Source: Acanthamoeba sp. SK_2022b (lineage: Eukaryota > Discosea > Longamoebia > Acanthamoebidae). Taken from it: a stretch of DNA of 64,000 bases. The notes under the pieces were generated by a model. It was given only the letters and a program-made list of their open reading frames with translations. It was not told where the DNA came from and ran no database searches. Shown here piece by piece: positions 29,066 through 39,054 of the stretch; position 1 is the first letter of the stretch, and every line of letters starts with the position of its first letter. The position numbers and the translations under genes were made by a program. The stretch spans positions 26,942-90,941 of the forward strand of contig JANDJZ010000156.1 in the NCBI GenBank assembly GCA_027943245.1. Reading direction: 5' to 3'.

Positions 29066-30003
29066 GCAGAAGAGTAGCAACGATCACCTTGAACCCGGCG
29101 TACGATCTGGTGGGTTTCTGCCCGCAGATCGAGCGCGGGGAAGTCAACCGGGTAAAAACCGCCGGCCTGCACGCCGCCGGTAAGGGTATCAACGTCGCCA
29201 AAGTGTTGAAGGATTTGGGCATCGACGTCACCGTCGGCGGTTTCCTGGGCAAAGACAATCAGGACGGTTTCCAGCTGCTGTTCAGCGATCTGGGGATCGC
29301 CAACCGCTTCCAGGTGGTGCCGGGCCGCACCCGCATCAACGTCAAGCTGACGGAAAAAGACGGTGAAGTGACCGACTTCAACTTCTCCGGTTTTGAAGTG
29401 ACGCCGCAGGACTGGGATCGCTTCGTCAGCGACTCGCTGAGCTGGCTGGGCCAGTTCGACATGGTGGCGGTGAGCGGCAGCCTGCCGGCCGGTGTCGATC
29501 CCGATGCCTTTACCGACTGGATGACCCAGTTGCGCGCCAAGTGCCCGTGCATCATTTTCGACAGCAGCCGCGAAGCGCTGGTCGCCGGGCTGAAGGCCTC
29601 GCCGTGGCTGGTGAAGCCGAACCGCCGCGAGCTGGAAATCTGGGCCGGCCGCCCGCTGCCGACGCTGGCGGACGTGGTCGAGGCCGCGCATGCGCTGCGC
29701 GAACAGGGCATCGCCCACGTGGTGATCTCCCTCGGCGCGGAAGGCGCGCTGTGGGTTAACGCGTCCGGCGCCTGGATCGCCAAACCGCCGTCCTGTGAGG
29801 TGGTCAGCACCGTGGGTGCCGGCGATTCGATGGTCGGGGGCCTGATTTACGGCCTGCTGATGCGCGAATCCAGTGAACACACCCTGCGTCTGGCCACGGC
29901 GGTAGCGGCGCTGGCGGTCAGCCAGAGCAACGTCGGCGTGACCGATCGTCCCCAGTTGGCCGCGATGATGGCGCGCGTCGATCTGAAACCTTTCAATCAA
30001 TAG
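29062..30003 (+). CDS. fruK: 1-phosphofructokinase FruK
   Basis: The 313-aa PfkB-family kinase has the signatures [16 protein letters not shown] near residue 35 and [11 protein letters not shown] near residue 253, the latter with the catalytic aspartate. It phosphorylates fructose-1-phosphate, made by FruA during uptake, to fructose-1,6-bisphosphate. Its ATG overlaps the fruB stop (ATGA), so the two are translationally coupled, and fruA follows 11 nt later. Confidence 0.96.
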   Translation: MSRRVATITLNPAYDLVGFCPQIERGEVNRVKTAGLHAAGKGINVAKVLKDLGIDVTVGGFLGKDNQDGFQLLFSDLGIANRFQVVPGRTRINVKLTEKDGEVTDFNFSGFEVTPQDWDRFVSDSLSWLGQFDMVAVSGSLPAGVDPDAFTDWMTQLRAKCPCIIFDSSREALVAGLKASPWLVKPNRRELEIWAGRPLPTLADVVEAAHALREQGIAHVVISLGAEGALWVNASGAWIAKPPSCEVVSTVGAGDSMVGGLIYGLLMRESSEHTLRLATAVAALAVSQSNVGVTDRPQLAAMMARVDLKPFNQ

Positions 30004-30014
30004 CAGGAGGCAGA

Positions 30015-31697
30015 ATGAAAACGCTGCTGATGGTAGACAGTTCGCTGGGGCAGGCCCGAGGCCACCTGGCGAAACGCATGCTGGAGGCTGCCGCGGCCAA
30101 AACCGGCCTGACGCTGGCCGAGTCGCTGCAGGACGCCGAACTGGTGGCGGTGGCGGGGCAGTCTGCCCCTGCTGACGCCGGGCTGAACGGCAAATTGGTG
30201 TATGTGGGCGACGTAGAGCAGGCGGTGCGTGAGCCGGAGGCTTTTCTGGCGCGCGCCAAGGCCGAAGCTGAAACCTATCAGGCACCGCAGGCGGCGCCGG
30301 TGAAAGCCGATGGGCAAAAACGCATCGTGGCGATCACCGCTTGCCCAACCGGCGTGGCGCACACCTTTATGGCGGCCGAAGCCATTGAAAGCGAAGCGAA
30401 GAAACGCGGCTGGTGGGTGAAGGTGGAAACGCGCGGCTCCGTCGGCGCAGGCAACGCCATCACCCCGGAAGAAGTGGCGGCGGCGGATCTGGTGATCGTC
30501 GCGGCGGATATCGAGGTGGATCTGGATAAGTTTGCCGGTAAGCCGATGTACCGCACTTCCACCGGCCTGGCGCTGAAGAAAACCGCCCAGGAACTGGACA
30601 AGGCGCTGGCCGAGGCCGAGGTGTTCCAGCCGCAGCAGCGCGGCAGTGCGGCGCCGGCGGGTAAAAAGAAAGAGGGCAACGGCCCGTATCGCCACCTGCT
30701 GACCGGCGTGTCCTACATGCTGCCGATGGTGGTGGCCGGCGGTCTGTGTATCGCGCTGTCGTTCGTGTTCGGCATCAAGGCGTTTGAAGTCAAAGGCACA
30801 TTGGCGGCGGCGCTGATGCAGATCGGCGGCGGCTCCGCCTTTGCGCTGATGGTGCCGGTATTGGCCGGTTTCATCGCCTTCTCCATCGCGGATCGCCCGG
30901 GCCTGACGCCGGGCCTGATCGGCGGCATGCTGGCCGTGAGCACCGGCGCCGGGTTCCTCGGCGGCATCATCGCCGGTTTCCTGGCGGGTTACGTCGCCAA
31001 GGCGATCAGCAGCAAGCTGCGCCTGCCGCAAAGTATGGAAGCGCTGAAGCCAATCCTGATCATTCCGCTGGTGGCCAGCCTGATCACCGGCCTCATCATG
31101 ATTTACGTAGTCGGCACGCCGGTGGCGAAAATCATGGAAGGCCTGACCCATTGGCTGCAGTCGCTGGGCACCGCCAACGCGGTGCTGCTGGGGGCGATTC
31201 TCGGCGCGATGATGTGTACCGACATGGGCGGTCCGGTGAACAAAGCGGCCTACGCCTTTGGCGTGGCGCTGCTCAGCTCCTCGGTGTATGCGCCGATGGC
31301 GGCGATCATGGCCGCCGGCATGGTGCCTCCGCTGGCGATGGGGCTGGCGACGCTGCTGGCGCGCCACAAGTTCGAGAAATCCGAACGGGAAGGCGGCAAA
31401 GCGGCGCTGGTGCTGGGCCTGTGCTTTATCTCTGAAGGGGCGATCCCGTTCGCCGCCCGCGATCCGATGCGCGTGCTGCCTTGCTGCATCGCCGGCGGTG
31501 CGCTGACCGGTGCGCTGTCGATGGCGTTCGGTGCCAAACTGATGGCGCCGCACGGCGGGCTGTTCGTGCTGCTGATCCCGGGCGCAATCACGCCGGTGCT
31601 GCTGTATCTGGTGGCGATCGCCGCCGGTACCCTGCTGGCGGGCGTGGCTTATGCCCTGCTGAAACGTGCTGAAACGTCGGTCGCCGCCGCGGCGTAA
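30015..31697 (+). CDS. fruA: PTS fructose-specific EIIBC component FruA
   Basis: The 560-aa protein has the order EIIB'-EIIB-EIIC. The N-terminal 100 residues are the duplicated, inactive IIB'. The active IIB carries the phosphocysteine in ITACPTGVAHTFMAAEAIE near residue 112. From about residue 225 the membrane IIC domain begins with SYMLPMVVAGGL. It imports fructose and phosphorylates it at C1. Length is close to the E. coli protein (563 aa). It ends the operon and is followed by a strong terminator. Confidence 0.96.
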   Translation: MKTLLMVDSSLGQARGHLAKRMLEAAAAKTGLTLAESLQDAELVAVAGQSAPADAGLNGKLVYVGDVEQAVREPEAFLARAKAEAETYQAPQAAPVKADGQKRIVAITACPTGVAHTFMAAEAIESEAKKRGWWVKVETRGSVGAGNAITPEEVAAADLVIVAADIEVDLDKFAGKPMYRTSTGLALKKTAQELDKALAEAEVFQPQQRGSAAPAGKKKEGNGPYRHLLTGVSYMLPMVVAGGLCIALSFVFGIKAFEVKGTLAAALMQIGGGSAFALMVPVLAGFIAFSIADRPGLTPGLIGGMLAVSTGAGFLGGIIAGFLAGYVAKAISSKLRLPQSMEALKPILIIPLVASLITGLIMIYVVGTPVAKIMEGLTHWLQSLGTANAVLLGAILGAMMCTDMGGPVNKAAYAFGVALLSSSVYAPMAAIMAAGMVPPLAMGLATLLARHKFEKSEREGGKAALVLGLCFISEGAIPFAARDPMRVLPCCIAGGALTGALSMAFGAKLMAPHGGLFVLLIPGAITPVLLYLVAIAAGTLLAGVAYALLKRAETSVAAAA

Positions 31698-31714
31698 CTG
31701 ACGTCGGTATCGCC

Positions 31715-31745
31715 AAAACGCGCAGCCCAGGGTTGCGCGTTTTTG
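31715..31745 (+). terminator. Intrinsic terminator of fruBKA
   Basis: AAAACGCGCA pairs with TGCGCGTTTT around a short loop, and the U-rich TTTTGTTTG follows. It lies 18 nt after the fruA stop. Confidence 0.85.
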
Positions 31746-31859
31746 TTTGTGGTTGAGGCAGTTAGCACGATTTACCCCTGGCCAAAAGCCACAACGCTTT
31801 CTAAGCTGACAGCGCGACTTTGTTCATGCGAACAAGGAATGACTCAAGGAGATTCATCC

Positions 31860-32450
31860 GTGGCTAAAAAAGTGGCGATCGTACTGGCATCCGGTTTCGC
31901 CGATTGGGAATACGCGCTGATTGCCGGCGTTGGCGGCCCGTTTTATGGGCTGGAGGTGGCGTTTTTTGCGCCGCAGGTCGGAAAGTTTCGCTCACAGGGC
32001 GGGCTGACGGTAGAGATTGAAAAAGGCGTGGCCGAATTGGCGGATTGGCGCCCCGAGGTGCTGGTGGTGGTCGGTGGCACTCTATGGGAAACCGAACGGG
32101 CACCGGATATCAGCGCGTTGCTCAACGAGCAGTTTCAACGCGGCGCAACCCTGGCGGGCATTTGCGGTGGAACGTTGGCGTTGGCGAGGGCCAGCCTGTT
32201 GAACGGCAGGGCGCATACTTCCAACGATGCTGGGTTTTTGACGCGCCATGCTGAGGGCTACACCGGGCAGCGCCATTTCGTTGCGAGCGCCGCCGCCGTG
32301 GATGACCGTGTCATTACGGCACCGGGATCGGCACCGGTCAGCTTTACCGCCGCCGTGTTCAGGGCTGCGGGCCTGGATGAAGAGACGCTGCGCCAGTTCA
32401 GCGCCATGTTGGCGGCGGAGCACGCGGTGGGGGAAACCGCTCGCGCCTAG
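31860..32450 (+). CDS. DJ-1/PfpI family type 1 glutamine amidotransferase-like protein
   Basis: This 196-aa protein has the DJ-1/PfpI fold signatures: KKVAIVLASGFADWEYA at the start and the nucleophile-elbow cysteine in LAGICGGTLALARA, about residue 103. Members include proteases, deglycases and putative amidotransferases; which this is cannot be read from sequence. I choose GTG at 31860 because AAGGAG at 31846-31851 is 8 nt upstream. An ATG at 31839 is in frame but has no room for a ribosome site. No lysine-catabolic or stress operon partner is adjacent. Confidence 0.82.
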   Translation: MAKKVAIVLASGFADWEYALIAGVGGPFYGLEVAFFAPQVGKFRSQGGLTVEIEKGVAELADWRPEVLVVVGGTLWETERAPDISALLNEQFQRGATLAGICGGTLALARASLLNGRAHTSNDAGFLTRHAEGYTGQRHFVASAAAVDDRVITAPGSAPVSFTAAVFRAAGLDEETLRQFSAMLAAEHAVGETARA

Positions 32451-32469
32451 GCGAGCGGCCAGAGGTGGG

Positions 32470-33309
32470 TTACTGCTGCGCCTTCAGCCAGGCGATCTCT
32501 TCCGCCCAGATATCCGGACTTACCGTTTCCAGAATCAGCGGGATATTGTCGAAACGCGGATCGCGCATGATGTAGCTGAACACCGTTTTGCCGATGTTGC
32601 CCTCTCCCAGGCTGTGGTGGCGGTCGACGCGGCTGTTGAACTCGCTCTTGGCATCGTTCAGGTGCATGCCGCGCAGGTAGTTGAAACCGACGATGTCGCC
32701 AAGCTGCTTAAAAGTGCGCTCGCACTCTTCTTCGGTACGCAGATCGTATCCGGCGGCGAAGGCGTGGCAGGTGTCGATGCAAACGCCGACGCGGCTCTTG
32801 TCTTCCACGCCGTCGATGATCGCCGCCAGATGTTCGAATTTGAAGCCCAGGTTGCTGCCCTGGCCGGCGGTGTTTTCGATCACCGCCGTTACGCCGGCGG
32901 TTTTGTCCAGCGCGATGTTGATCGATTCGGCGATGCGCGCCAGGCACTTGTCTTCATCGATTTGCAGCAGGTGGCTGCCCGGGTGGAAGTTCAGCAGCGT
33001 CAGCCCCAGCTGTTCGCAGCGCTGCAACTCGTCGATAAACGCCTCGCGCGATTTTTCCAACGCCTCGGCCACCGGGTGGCCCAGGTTGATCAGGTAGCTG
33101 TCGTGCGGCAGGATTTGCCCCGGCCCGAAGCCGTACTGCGCGCAGGCGCTCTTGAACTTATCGATCACGTCGGCGGCCAGCGGCGCGGCCTTCCATTGAC
33201 GCTGATTTTTGGTGAACAGGGCGAACGCGGTCGCCTCCAATTCGTGCGCGCGGATAACCGCCTGATCCACGCCGCCTGACGCGCTGACATGTGCACCGAC
33301 AAACTTCAT
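32470..33309 (-). CDS. nfo: Endonuclease IV (Nfo)
   Basis: A 279-aa AP endonuclease. Signatures of the family are present in order: [63 protein letters not shown] and ILETVSPD, which together supply the three-zinc site. It cuts DNA 5' to abasic sites in base excision repair. Two ATGs lie close together; the one at 33309 has AGGAG 7 nt upstream, while the one at 33315 is too close to it. Flanked by yeiH as in E. coli. Confidence 0.96.
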   Translation of the reverse strand: MKFVGAHVSASGGVDQAVIRAHELEATAFALFTKNQRQWKAAPLAADVIDKFKSACAQYGFGPGQILPHDSYLINLGHPVAEALEKSREAFIDELQRCEQLGLTLLNFHPGSHLLQIDEDKCLARIAESINIALDKTAGVTAVIENTAGQGSNLGFKFEHLAAIIDGVEDKSRVGVCIDTCHAFAAGYDLRTEEECERTFKQLGDIVGFNYLRGMHLNDAKSEFNSRVDRHHSLGEGNIGKTVFSYIMRDPRFDNIPLILETVSPDIWAEEIAWLKAQQ

Positions 33310-33376
33310 CTTCATTCTCCTGTGTTATCGGTGACATTATGGCATTGATGGCGGGCGGATTGAATGATGAAAAGCG

Positions 33377-33398
33377 GCGGCCCGCCGAAGCGGGCCGC
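33377..33398 (-). terminator. Intrinsic terminator of yeiH
   Basis: GCGGCCCGC and GCGGGCCGC form a 9-bp stem with a tetraloop (UUCG on the reverse strand), followed on that strand by CGCUUUUC. It lies just after the yeiH stop. Confidence 0.75.
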
Positions 33399-33410
33399 TG
33401 AAGGGGATGA

Positions 33411-34484
33411 TTAGAGCCAGTGTTGCACCAGCTGGTTTATCGCGCCGCCGCCGACCAGCAGCCAGACGAACAGCAGCGTGGCCAACAGAATCGGTTTCAT
33501 CCCGGCCTGGCGCACGGCGCTGATGTGGGTGGTCAGCCCCAACGCCGCCATCGCCATCGCCAGCATCCAAGTGTCGGCGGTGATCAGATAGTGCACCAGC
33601 GTGGCCGGCAGCAGGTTGAAGGAGTTCAGCCCGGCGACGGCGATAAACAGCACGGCAAACCACGGAATGGTGATGGCGGATTTTTCCGCCTTGCCTGCGC
33701 TGCCGCGGCTGATGTAGCCCGACAGCAGCAGCAGGAACGGCGCCAGCATCATTACGCGGATCATCTTGGCGATCACCGCCGCATTTTCGGCGTCCGGCCC
33801 AATGGCGTGCCCGGCCGCAACCACCTGAGCCACTTCGTGGATGGTGGAGCCGGCGTAGATGCCGAAGGTTTCCTGGCTGAACGGCAGCCACTGGAAGTGT
33901 TCATTCAGCTGATACAGCCATGGGTAGGCGAAGATCGCCAGGGTGCCGAACACCACCACGGTCGAGACCGCCACCGCCACTTTGCTGGAGTCGGCCTTCA
34001 GCACCGGCTCGGTGGCCATCACCGCCGCCGCGCCGCAAATGCTGCTGCCGGCGCCGATCAGCATCGCGGTTTGGCTGTCGATGCCGAACACTTTCTTGCC
34101 GAGCCAGCAGGCCAGCAGGAAGGTGGTGGTCAGGGTCAGCGCATCGATGATGATGCCGCTGGCGCCCACGTCGGCGATTTGCTGAAAGGTCAGGCGGAAG
34201 CCGTAAAGGATAATGCCCAGACGCAGCAGGCGTTGTTTGGCCAGCTGTACGCCGCCGTGACAAACGGTTTGCCAGCGGGGATACAGCGTGTTGCCCACCA
34301 GAATGCCGAACAGGATCGCCAGCGTCAGCGCCCCCAGGCCCAGCTCCGCCACCCAGGGAATGTCGCCGGCCCAGACGGCCAGCGCGGTGAGCGCGCCGGT
34401 GAGCGCCAGCCCCGGCACCAGGCGCGGCAGGCCGAACAGCGGAAAGCGTCGCTCGGGATAAGTGTGAGTGGTATCAGTCGCCAT
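33411..34484 (-). CDS. yeiH: YeiH family membrane protein (UPF0324)
   Basis: A 357-aa inner-membrane protein with about 10 segments. [18 protein letters not shown] and [20 protein letters not shown] are conserved in the YeiH/UPF0324 family, as is [19 protein letters not shown]. It is a putative anion transporter; a sulphate/sulphite role has been proposed for relatives but is not certain. It is divergent from the region before yeiE, the usual LysR neighbour. I choose the ATG at 34484 ([13 protein letters not shown]); the extension to 34604 reads through an AT-rich promoter-like stretch. Confidence 0.85.
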   Translation of the reverse strand: MATDTTHTYPERRFPLFGLPRLVPGLALTGALTALAVWAGDIPWVAELGLGALTLAILFGILVGNTLYPRWQTVCHGGVQLAKQRLLRLGIILYGFRLTFQQIADVGASGIIIDALTLTTTFLLACWLGKKVFGIDSQTAMLIGAGSSICGAAAVMATEPVLKADSSKVAVAVSTVVVFGTLAIFAYPWLYQLNEHFQWLPFSQETFGIYAGSTIHEVAQVVAAGHAIGPDAENAAVIAKMIRVMMLAPFLLLLSGYISRGSAGKAEKSAITIPWFAVLFIAVAGLNSFNLLPATLVHYLITADTWMLAMAMAALGLTTHISAVRQAGMKPILLATLLFVWLLVGGGAINQLVQHWL

Positions 34485-34677
34485 AAAAGTCAGTCCTTCA
34501 GTCTGTTTCTTGCTGCTAAGAGTACGTTTGGGCTGAATAAAAGAGAAATTGATTATATATTTATAACCTATCTGAATAAGTGGTATGGCGTCAGGCATTG
34601 GCATAAAGCCGCATTGCGGCTAGGGTGAGGAGGAGCGGCGAGCCGCCGTCAACTTTCCAACTGAACAGGAGCAGGCG

Positions 34678-34875
34678 ATGGATACCGACGATCAACGCAG
34701 AGAGCAGATAGACCAGGAAGTGGGGCGCGCGGTGCGGCGGTTGATTGAAGAAAACAAGGTGGTCGATCGCGATCGCCTGGTGGCGATGCTGCAATTAATA
34801 CAGCGGGACGAAGCCGGCACGCCGCGCGAGGCGGTGCTGGCCGCGGCGGTGCAGCTGGTCGCCTTGGGCAAGTAA
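34678..34875 (+). CDS. Small protein, possible YmgB/AriR-like
   Basis: A 65-aa, charged, mostly helical protein (MDTDDQRREQIDQEVGRAVRRLIEENKVV). AGGAG lies 8 nt before the ATG. The pattern LGxAVxxLxxxNxxVxxxxIxxxLxxL loosely recalls the biofilm and acid-resistance protein YmgB/AriR of E. coli, but identity is low and this is inference. A perfect hairpin follows the stop. No membrane segment or signal is visible. Confidence 0.6.
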   Translation: MDTDDQRREQIDQEVGRAVRRLIEENKVVDRDRLVAMLQLIQRDEAGTPREAVLAAAVQLVALGK

Positions 34876-34897
34876 CGCGCCGAATTGGCCGTAAACC

Positions 34898-34919
34898 GGG
34901 TAGCCTCGCCGGGCTACCC
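34898..34919 (+). terminator. Hairpin after the small 65-aa gene
   Basis: GGGTAGCC pairs with GGCTACCC over a 6-nt loop, 22 nt after the stop. No U-tract is present, so it may be a stabilising hairpin. Confidence 0.5.
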
Positions 34920-34981
34920 ACATCATGTTGACATCATTTTGTGGTTCTCTGGCAGAACCCTTTTTCACTACCGGGACGGCT

Positions 34982-35848
34982 ATGCATATCACGTTGCGTC
35001 AACTGGAAGTCTTCACCGAAGTGCTGAAAAGCGGTTCGACCACTCAGGCCTCGGTGGTGCTGGCGCTGTCGCAGTCGGCGGTCAGCGCTGCGCTGGCGGA
35101 TCTGGAGGGGCAACTGGGCGTGCAGCTGTTCGATCGCGTCGGCAAACGGCTGGTGATCAACGAGCACGGCCGGTTGCTGTATCCCAAGGCGCTGGCGCTG
35201 CTGGAGCAGGCGGGGGAAATCGAGCAGCTGTTTCGCCATGACGGCGGGGCGCTGCGCATCGCCGCCAGCAGCACCATCGGCAACTACATGCTGCCGGAGA
35301 TGATCGCCCGTTACCGCCGGGACTTTCCGGCCACGCCGCTGGAGCTGAACGTCGGCAACAGCCAGGACGTGATCGTGGCGGTGGCAGATTTCCGCGTCGA
35401 TCTGGGGCTGATCGAAGGGCCTTGCCATATGCCGGAGCTGGTGACGCAGCCGTGGCTGGAGGACGAGCTGGTGGTGTTCGCCGCGCCGGACAACCCGCTG
35501 ACCCGTCAACCGCCGACGCTCGAGGCGTTGGCCAATGCGCCGTGGATCTTGCGCGAGCGCGGTTCGGGCACCCGCGAGGTGCTGGATCATCTGCTGTTGG
35601 CGCACCTGCCGCACTTCCAGCTGGTGATGGAGCTCGGCAACTCGGAGGCTATCAAGCACGCGGTGCGGCACGGCATCGGCATCAGCTGCCTGTCGCGGCG
35701 GGTGGTGGCGGAACAGCTGGCCAGCGGCGCGCTGGTAGAACTGCCGGTACCGCTGCCGCCGCTGCGGCGCACCCTGTACCTGATCCGCCATCGGCAAAAG
35801 CACATTTCCAACGCATTACAGCGTTTTCTCAGCTATTGCGCGCTGTAA
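34982..35848 (+). CDS. yeiE: LysR-type transcriptional regulator YeiE
   Basis: A 288-aa LysR regulator. The N-terminal HTH (residues 1-60: [44 protein letters not shown]) is followed by a substrate-binding domain from about residue 90. It matches E. coli YeiE, which lies between yeiH and lysP there too. YeiE has been linked to yeiH, iron homeostasis and sulphite response in enteric bacteria; that is outside knowledge. The ATG at 34982 gives the canonical N-terminus. Confidence 0.88.
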   Translation: MHITLRQLEVFTEVLKSGSTTQASVVLALSQSAVSAALADLEGQLGVQLFDRVGKRLVINEHGRLLYPKALALLEQAGEIEQLFRHDGGALRIAASSTIGNYMLPEMIARYRRDFPATPLELNVGNSQDVIVAVADFRVDLGLIEGPCHMPELVTQPWLEDELVVFAAPDNPLTRQPPTLEALANAPWILRERGSGTREVLDHLLLAHLPHFQLVMELGNSEAIKHAVRHGIGISCLSRRVVAEQLASGALVELPVPLPPLRRTLYLIRHRQKHISNALQRFLSYCAL

Positions 35849-36065
35849 TCGGCAGCGCGTCACGCCCTCTGCTGCCGCGCAGGCCGGAAAAAGCATAAAA
35901 ACCTGCGCGCGCTCACATTAATGAGAGTAAGTAAGGCCATAAGGGCCGCGGCTAATAATTGCCTCTGAATTATGAAGCTATCTTATATCAGTGCAATGTT
36001 GCTAGTTCACCGGCGGGTATTTGTTACAATCCGCCCTCATTTTTCAAAGAGCAGATAGGGTACGA

Positions 36066-37544
36066 ATGGCTCAGCAGGATATAAAAACATCGGGGCAGCA
36101 AGCACCCGGATTGCGCCGCGAGCTGAAAGCCCGGCATTTGACCATGATCGCCATCGGTGGCTCCATCGGCACCGGCCTGTTCGTCGCCTCGGGGGCCACG
36201 GTTTCTCAGGCAGGCCCCGGCGGGGCGCTGTTGTCTTACGCGCTGATCGGTTTGATGGTGTACTTCCTGATGACCAGCCTGGGCGAGCTGGCGGCCTTTA
36301 TGCCGGTCTCCGGTTCATTCTCCACTTACGGCGCCAAATACGTGGAAGAAGGCTTCGGCTTCGCGCTGGGCTGGAACTACTGGTACAACTGGGCGGTGAC
36401 CATCGCCGTTGATCTGGTGGCCTCGCAGTTGGTGATGAGCTACTGGTTCCCGGACACCCCCGGCTGGATCTGGAGCGCGCTGTTCCTCGGCCTGATGTTC
36501 CTGCTGAACTACATTTCGGTGAAAGGGTTCGGCGAGGCGGAATACTGGTTCGCGCTGATCAAGGTCAGCACCGTGATTATCTTCATCGCCGTCGGCGTGC
36601 TGATGATCGTCGGCATTCTGAAGGGTGGCGAGCACGCCGGCTGGCAGAACTGGACGATAGGGGACGCGCCGTTCGCCGGTGGCTTCTCGGCGATGATCGG
36701 CGTGGCCATGATCGTCGGCTTCTCGTTCCAGGGCACCGAACTCATCGGCATCGCGGCCGGCGAATCGGAAAACCCGGGTAAAAACATCCCGCGCGCGGTG
36801 CGTCAGGTGTTCTGGCGTATCCTGCTGTTCTATATCTTCGCCATTCTGATCATCAGCCTGATCATTCCGTATACCGATCCGAGCCTGCTGCGCAACGACG
36901 TGAAGGACATCAGCGTCAGCCCGTTCACCCTGGTGTTCCAGCATGCCGGCCTGCTGTCGGCGGCGGCGGTGATGAACGCGGTGATCCTGACGGCGGTGCT
37001 GTCGGCCGGTAACTCGGGCATGTACGCCTCTACCCGCATGCTGTTCACCCTGGCGTCGGAAGGCAAGGCGCCGCGCATCTTCGCCAAGCTGTCGAAAGGC
37101 GGCGTGCCGCGCAACGCGCTGTACGCGACCTGCGTGGTGGCCGGGCTGTGCTTCCTGACGTCGATGTTCGGCAACCAGTCGGTTTACCTGTGGCTGCTGA
37201 ATACCTCGGGCATGACCGGTTTCATCGCCTGGTTGGGCATCGCCATCAGCCACTATCGCTTCCGTCGCGGTTACATGCTGCAGGGGCGCGATCTGAACGA
37301 CTTGCCGTACCGTTCCGGGTTCTTCCCGCTGGGGCCGATCTTCGCCTTCGTGCTGTGCCTGATCATTACCCTGGGCCAGAACTACCAGGCCTTCCTGCAA
37401 GACAAGATCGACTGGTACGGCGTGACCGCGACCTACATCGGCATTCCGCTGTTCCTGCTGATCTGGTTCGGTTACAAGCTGTCGCGCGGCACCCGCGTCG
37501 TGAAGTACAGCGAAATGGAATTCCCGAAGATGGACGTGAAGTAA
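36066..37544 (+). CDS. lysP: Lysine-specific permease LysP
   Basis: A 492-aa APC-family permease with about 12 segments. The start (PGLRRELKARHLTMIAIGGSIGTGLFVASGATVSQAGPGG) carries the family GSIGTGLF motif. GTELIGIAAGESENPGKNIPRA is the conserved loop. It imports lysine with protons, and in E. coli it also restrains the CadC sensor. I choose the ATG at 36066; the extension to 36021 lies in the promoter, where a TACAAT hexamer (36025-36030) could be the -10. A strong terminator follows. Confidence 0.94.
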   Translation: MAQQDIKTSGQQAPGLRRELKARHLTMIAIGGSIGTGLFVASGATVSQAGPGGALLSYALIGLMVYFLMTSLGELAAFMPVSGSFSTYGAKYVEEGFGFALGWNYWYNWAVTIAVDLVASQLVMSYWFPDTPGWIWSALFLGLMFLLNYISVKGFGEAEYWFALIKVSTVIIFIAVGVLMIVGILKGGEHAGWQNWTIGDAPFAGGFSAMIGVAMIVGFSFQGTELIGIAAGESENPGKNIPRAVRQVFWRILLFYIFAILIISLIIPYTDPSLLRNDVKDISVSPFTLVFQHAGLLSAAAVMNAVILTAVLSAGNSGMYASTRMLFTLASEGKAPRIFAKLSKGGVPRNALYATCVVAGLCFLTSMFGNQSVYLWLLNTSGMTGFIAWLGIAISHYRFRRGYMLQGRDLNDLPYRSGFFPLGPIFAFVLCLIITLGQNYQAFLQDKIDWYGVTATYIGIPLFLLIWFGYKLSRGTRVVKYSEMEFPKMDVK

Positions 37545-37559
37545 TTTTCGGAGAGTGAG

Positions 37560-37592
37560 ACGCGGCGGGGGTTCCCGCCGCGTGTGGTTTTA
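37560..37592 (+). terminator. Intrinsic terminator of lysP
   Basis: ACGCGGCGGG pairs with CCCGCCGCGT over a GGTT loop, then TTTTATTTTTT follows. It overlaps the end of the convergent GGDEF gene. Confidence 0.85.
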
Positions 37593-38690
37593 TTTTTTCC
37601 CGCCTTTGGCTTCCGCCAGCGCCTGCTGCGCCGAGCTCATCAAATCTTCCACCGTCGCATAATCCTGCGTCAGCGCCAAAATGCCGGCGTTGAGCTGCAT
37701 GTTCACCTCGCCGAACGCGCCAAAATCGTAGGGCGCCTCCAGCGGCGGCACGATGCGCGCGAGGAACTCGCTTTCCGCGCCGTAGGGCAGATCGTGCACC
37801 AGTATCAAAAACAGGCCGCCGGTATAGCGGCAGACGTAGTCGCTGGGGCGGATCAGCGTCTTGAGGCGCTCGCCGACGGTGCGCAGCACGTCATCGCCAA
37901 TCTGGACGCCGTGGCTTTGGTAGAGCGCAGCCAGCGGACCGAACTCAAGAATGAACAGGTGGGAGATCGTCTGCGCCGCTGCGGGGCGGCAGATGCTGCG
38001 CATCACCACCTCGCCGCCCGCTCGGTTGAGGAAGCCGGTCAGGCGATCGCGGTGCGACGCCTGCTGCTTCTCCCAAGCCAGCGTAACGTGCTGTACCCGC
38101 TGGCGGTGGTAGCGAGCGATCATGCCATGGGCCAGCACCAGCCACAGCGGCGCGAGGTCCGCCAGGACAAACAGGTTTTGCACGCGCGACAGCGGCGCCG
38201 TCAGCAGGTAGGGCAGCGTCAGTGCGATCACCTCAAGCAGCGCGAAGCGCGGCGCGGCGGCGTGGCGCTGCATCAGCCAGCAGGCCAGGGCGGTGATCGT
38301 CAGCCCGGCGAACAGGATTAAAACGAAGCGGCCTGACAGCATCGCCAGCGCGGCGCTGGCGCCGACCAGCAGCATCCACAGCAGCACCGTCACCAGCATG
38401 GCGTCCGGCCAGGCGGGTTGGCGCCGCTGCGCCAACCCGGCGCGTCCGGCGGTTAACAGCAACAGCAGCAGCAGCAAACCGATACCGACCAGCCGCTGGT
38501 TCAGCCAGGCATACCCCACCAACAGCGCCGCCGGCCCCACGGCATTCAGCCAGGGGGTGAGGGGAGAGGGCGTCAGCGTGAGCCGCAGCTGGCGTTGAAA
38601 CGGCTCGTCGTCGGCGTGCAGCGGGCTGTACAACAGCCAGTTCAGCAGCGCCGGGCGTTTGGGCGTTACCGCCGGAGATGGACTTCTCAT
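37590..38690 (-). CDS. Membrane protein with a degenerate GGDEF domain
   Basis: A 366-aa protein. The N-terminal half has about six membrane segments (residues 45-190). The C-terminal half is a GGDEF fold, starting DRLTGFLNRAGG and containing GVQIGDDVLRTVGERL. At the active site the signature reads YTGGLFLIL, so the GGDEF motif is lost (TGGLF), as are the acidic residues that bind metal. It is unlikely to make cyclic-di-GMP and may bind nucleotide or partners instead. It resembles membrane diguanylate-cyclase-like proteins. It converges on lysP. Confidence 0.8.
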   Translation of the reverse strand: MRSPSPAVTPKRPALLNWLLYSPLHADDEPFQRQLRLTLTPSPLTPWLNAVGPAALLVGYAWLNQRLVGIGLLLLLLLLTAGRAGLAQRRQPAWPDAMLVTVLLWMLLVGASAALAMLSGRFVLILFAGLTITALACWLMQRHAAAPRFALLEVIALTLPYLLTAPLSRVQNLFVLADLAPLWLVLAHGMIARYHRQRVQHVTLAWEKQQASHRDRLTGFLNRAGGEVVMRSICRPAAAQTISHLFILEFGPLAALYQSHGVQIGDDVLRTVGERLKTLIRPSDYVCRYTGGLFLILVHDLPYGAESEFLARIVPPLEAPYDFGAFGEVNMQLNAGILALTQDYATVEDLMSSAQQALAEAKGGKK

Positions 38691-39054
38691 TACAGCCTCG
38701 TCAATAAAGGCCGCTCTTGCGGCGGCCTGAAGGTTTTTTGCACGCGCGGTGCTGTGCTTTTGGATTCTAAGTGGTTTTTTCGTTATTTGTCAGAGTCTGG
38801 TCGGATCAGGAATAACTTTCAGAATAATGAACCTAATGGCCGTTGGTGGGGTAAAGGCGAGGGGATGAAAAATGGCGATAGAAAACAATTTATTACATTT
38901 TCTTAACGCCGTTTTCACCTATTGATATGATTGATAAGTATTATCGTTTGCTTTATTGTTAACGGCTGCGCGCAGGCTGTCGCCGCGCGCTTTCCGGTTT
39001 ACGGCGGACGCTTTCGCGCCGCTGTCATGATGGTTGTAACAGGTATCCTAACTA
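38691..39054. promoter_or_regulatory. Divergent region between the GGDEF-like gene and the siderophore permease
   Basis: The 364-nt gap contains a hairpin (38708-38728, AGGCCGC/GCGGCCT) followed on the plus strand by TTTTTTG, an intrinsic-terminator shape with no obvious gene in front of it. An AT-rich promoter-like stretch at 38870-38960 holds a Fur-like site. No gene is supported. Confidence 0.45.
38933..38945. promoter_or_regulatory. Fur-like site upstream of the siderophore permease
   Basis: GATAAGTATTATC is close to the Fur core GATAATNATTATC (one clear mismatch in the inverted hexamers). It lies 110 nt before the permease start and fits with the TonB-receptor locus being iron-repressed. 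Confidence 0.55.
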
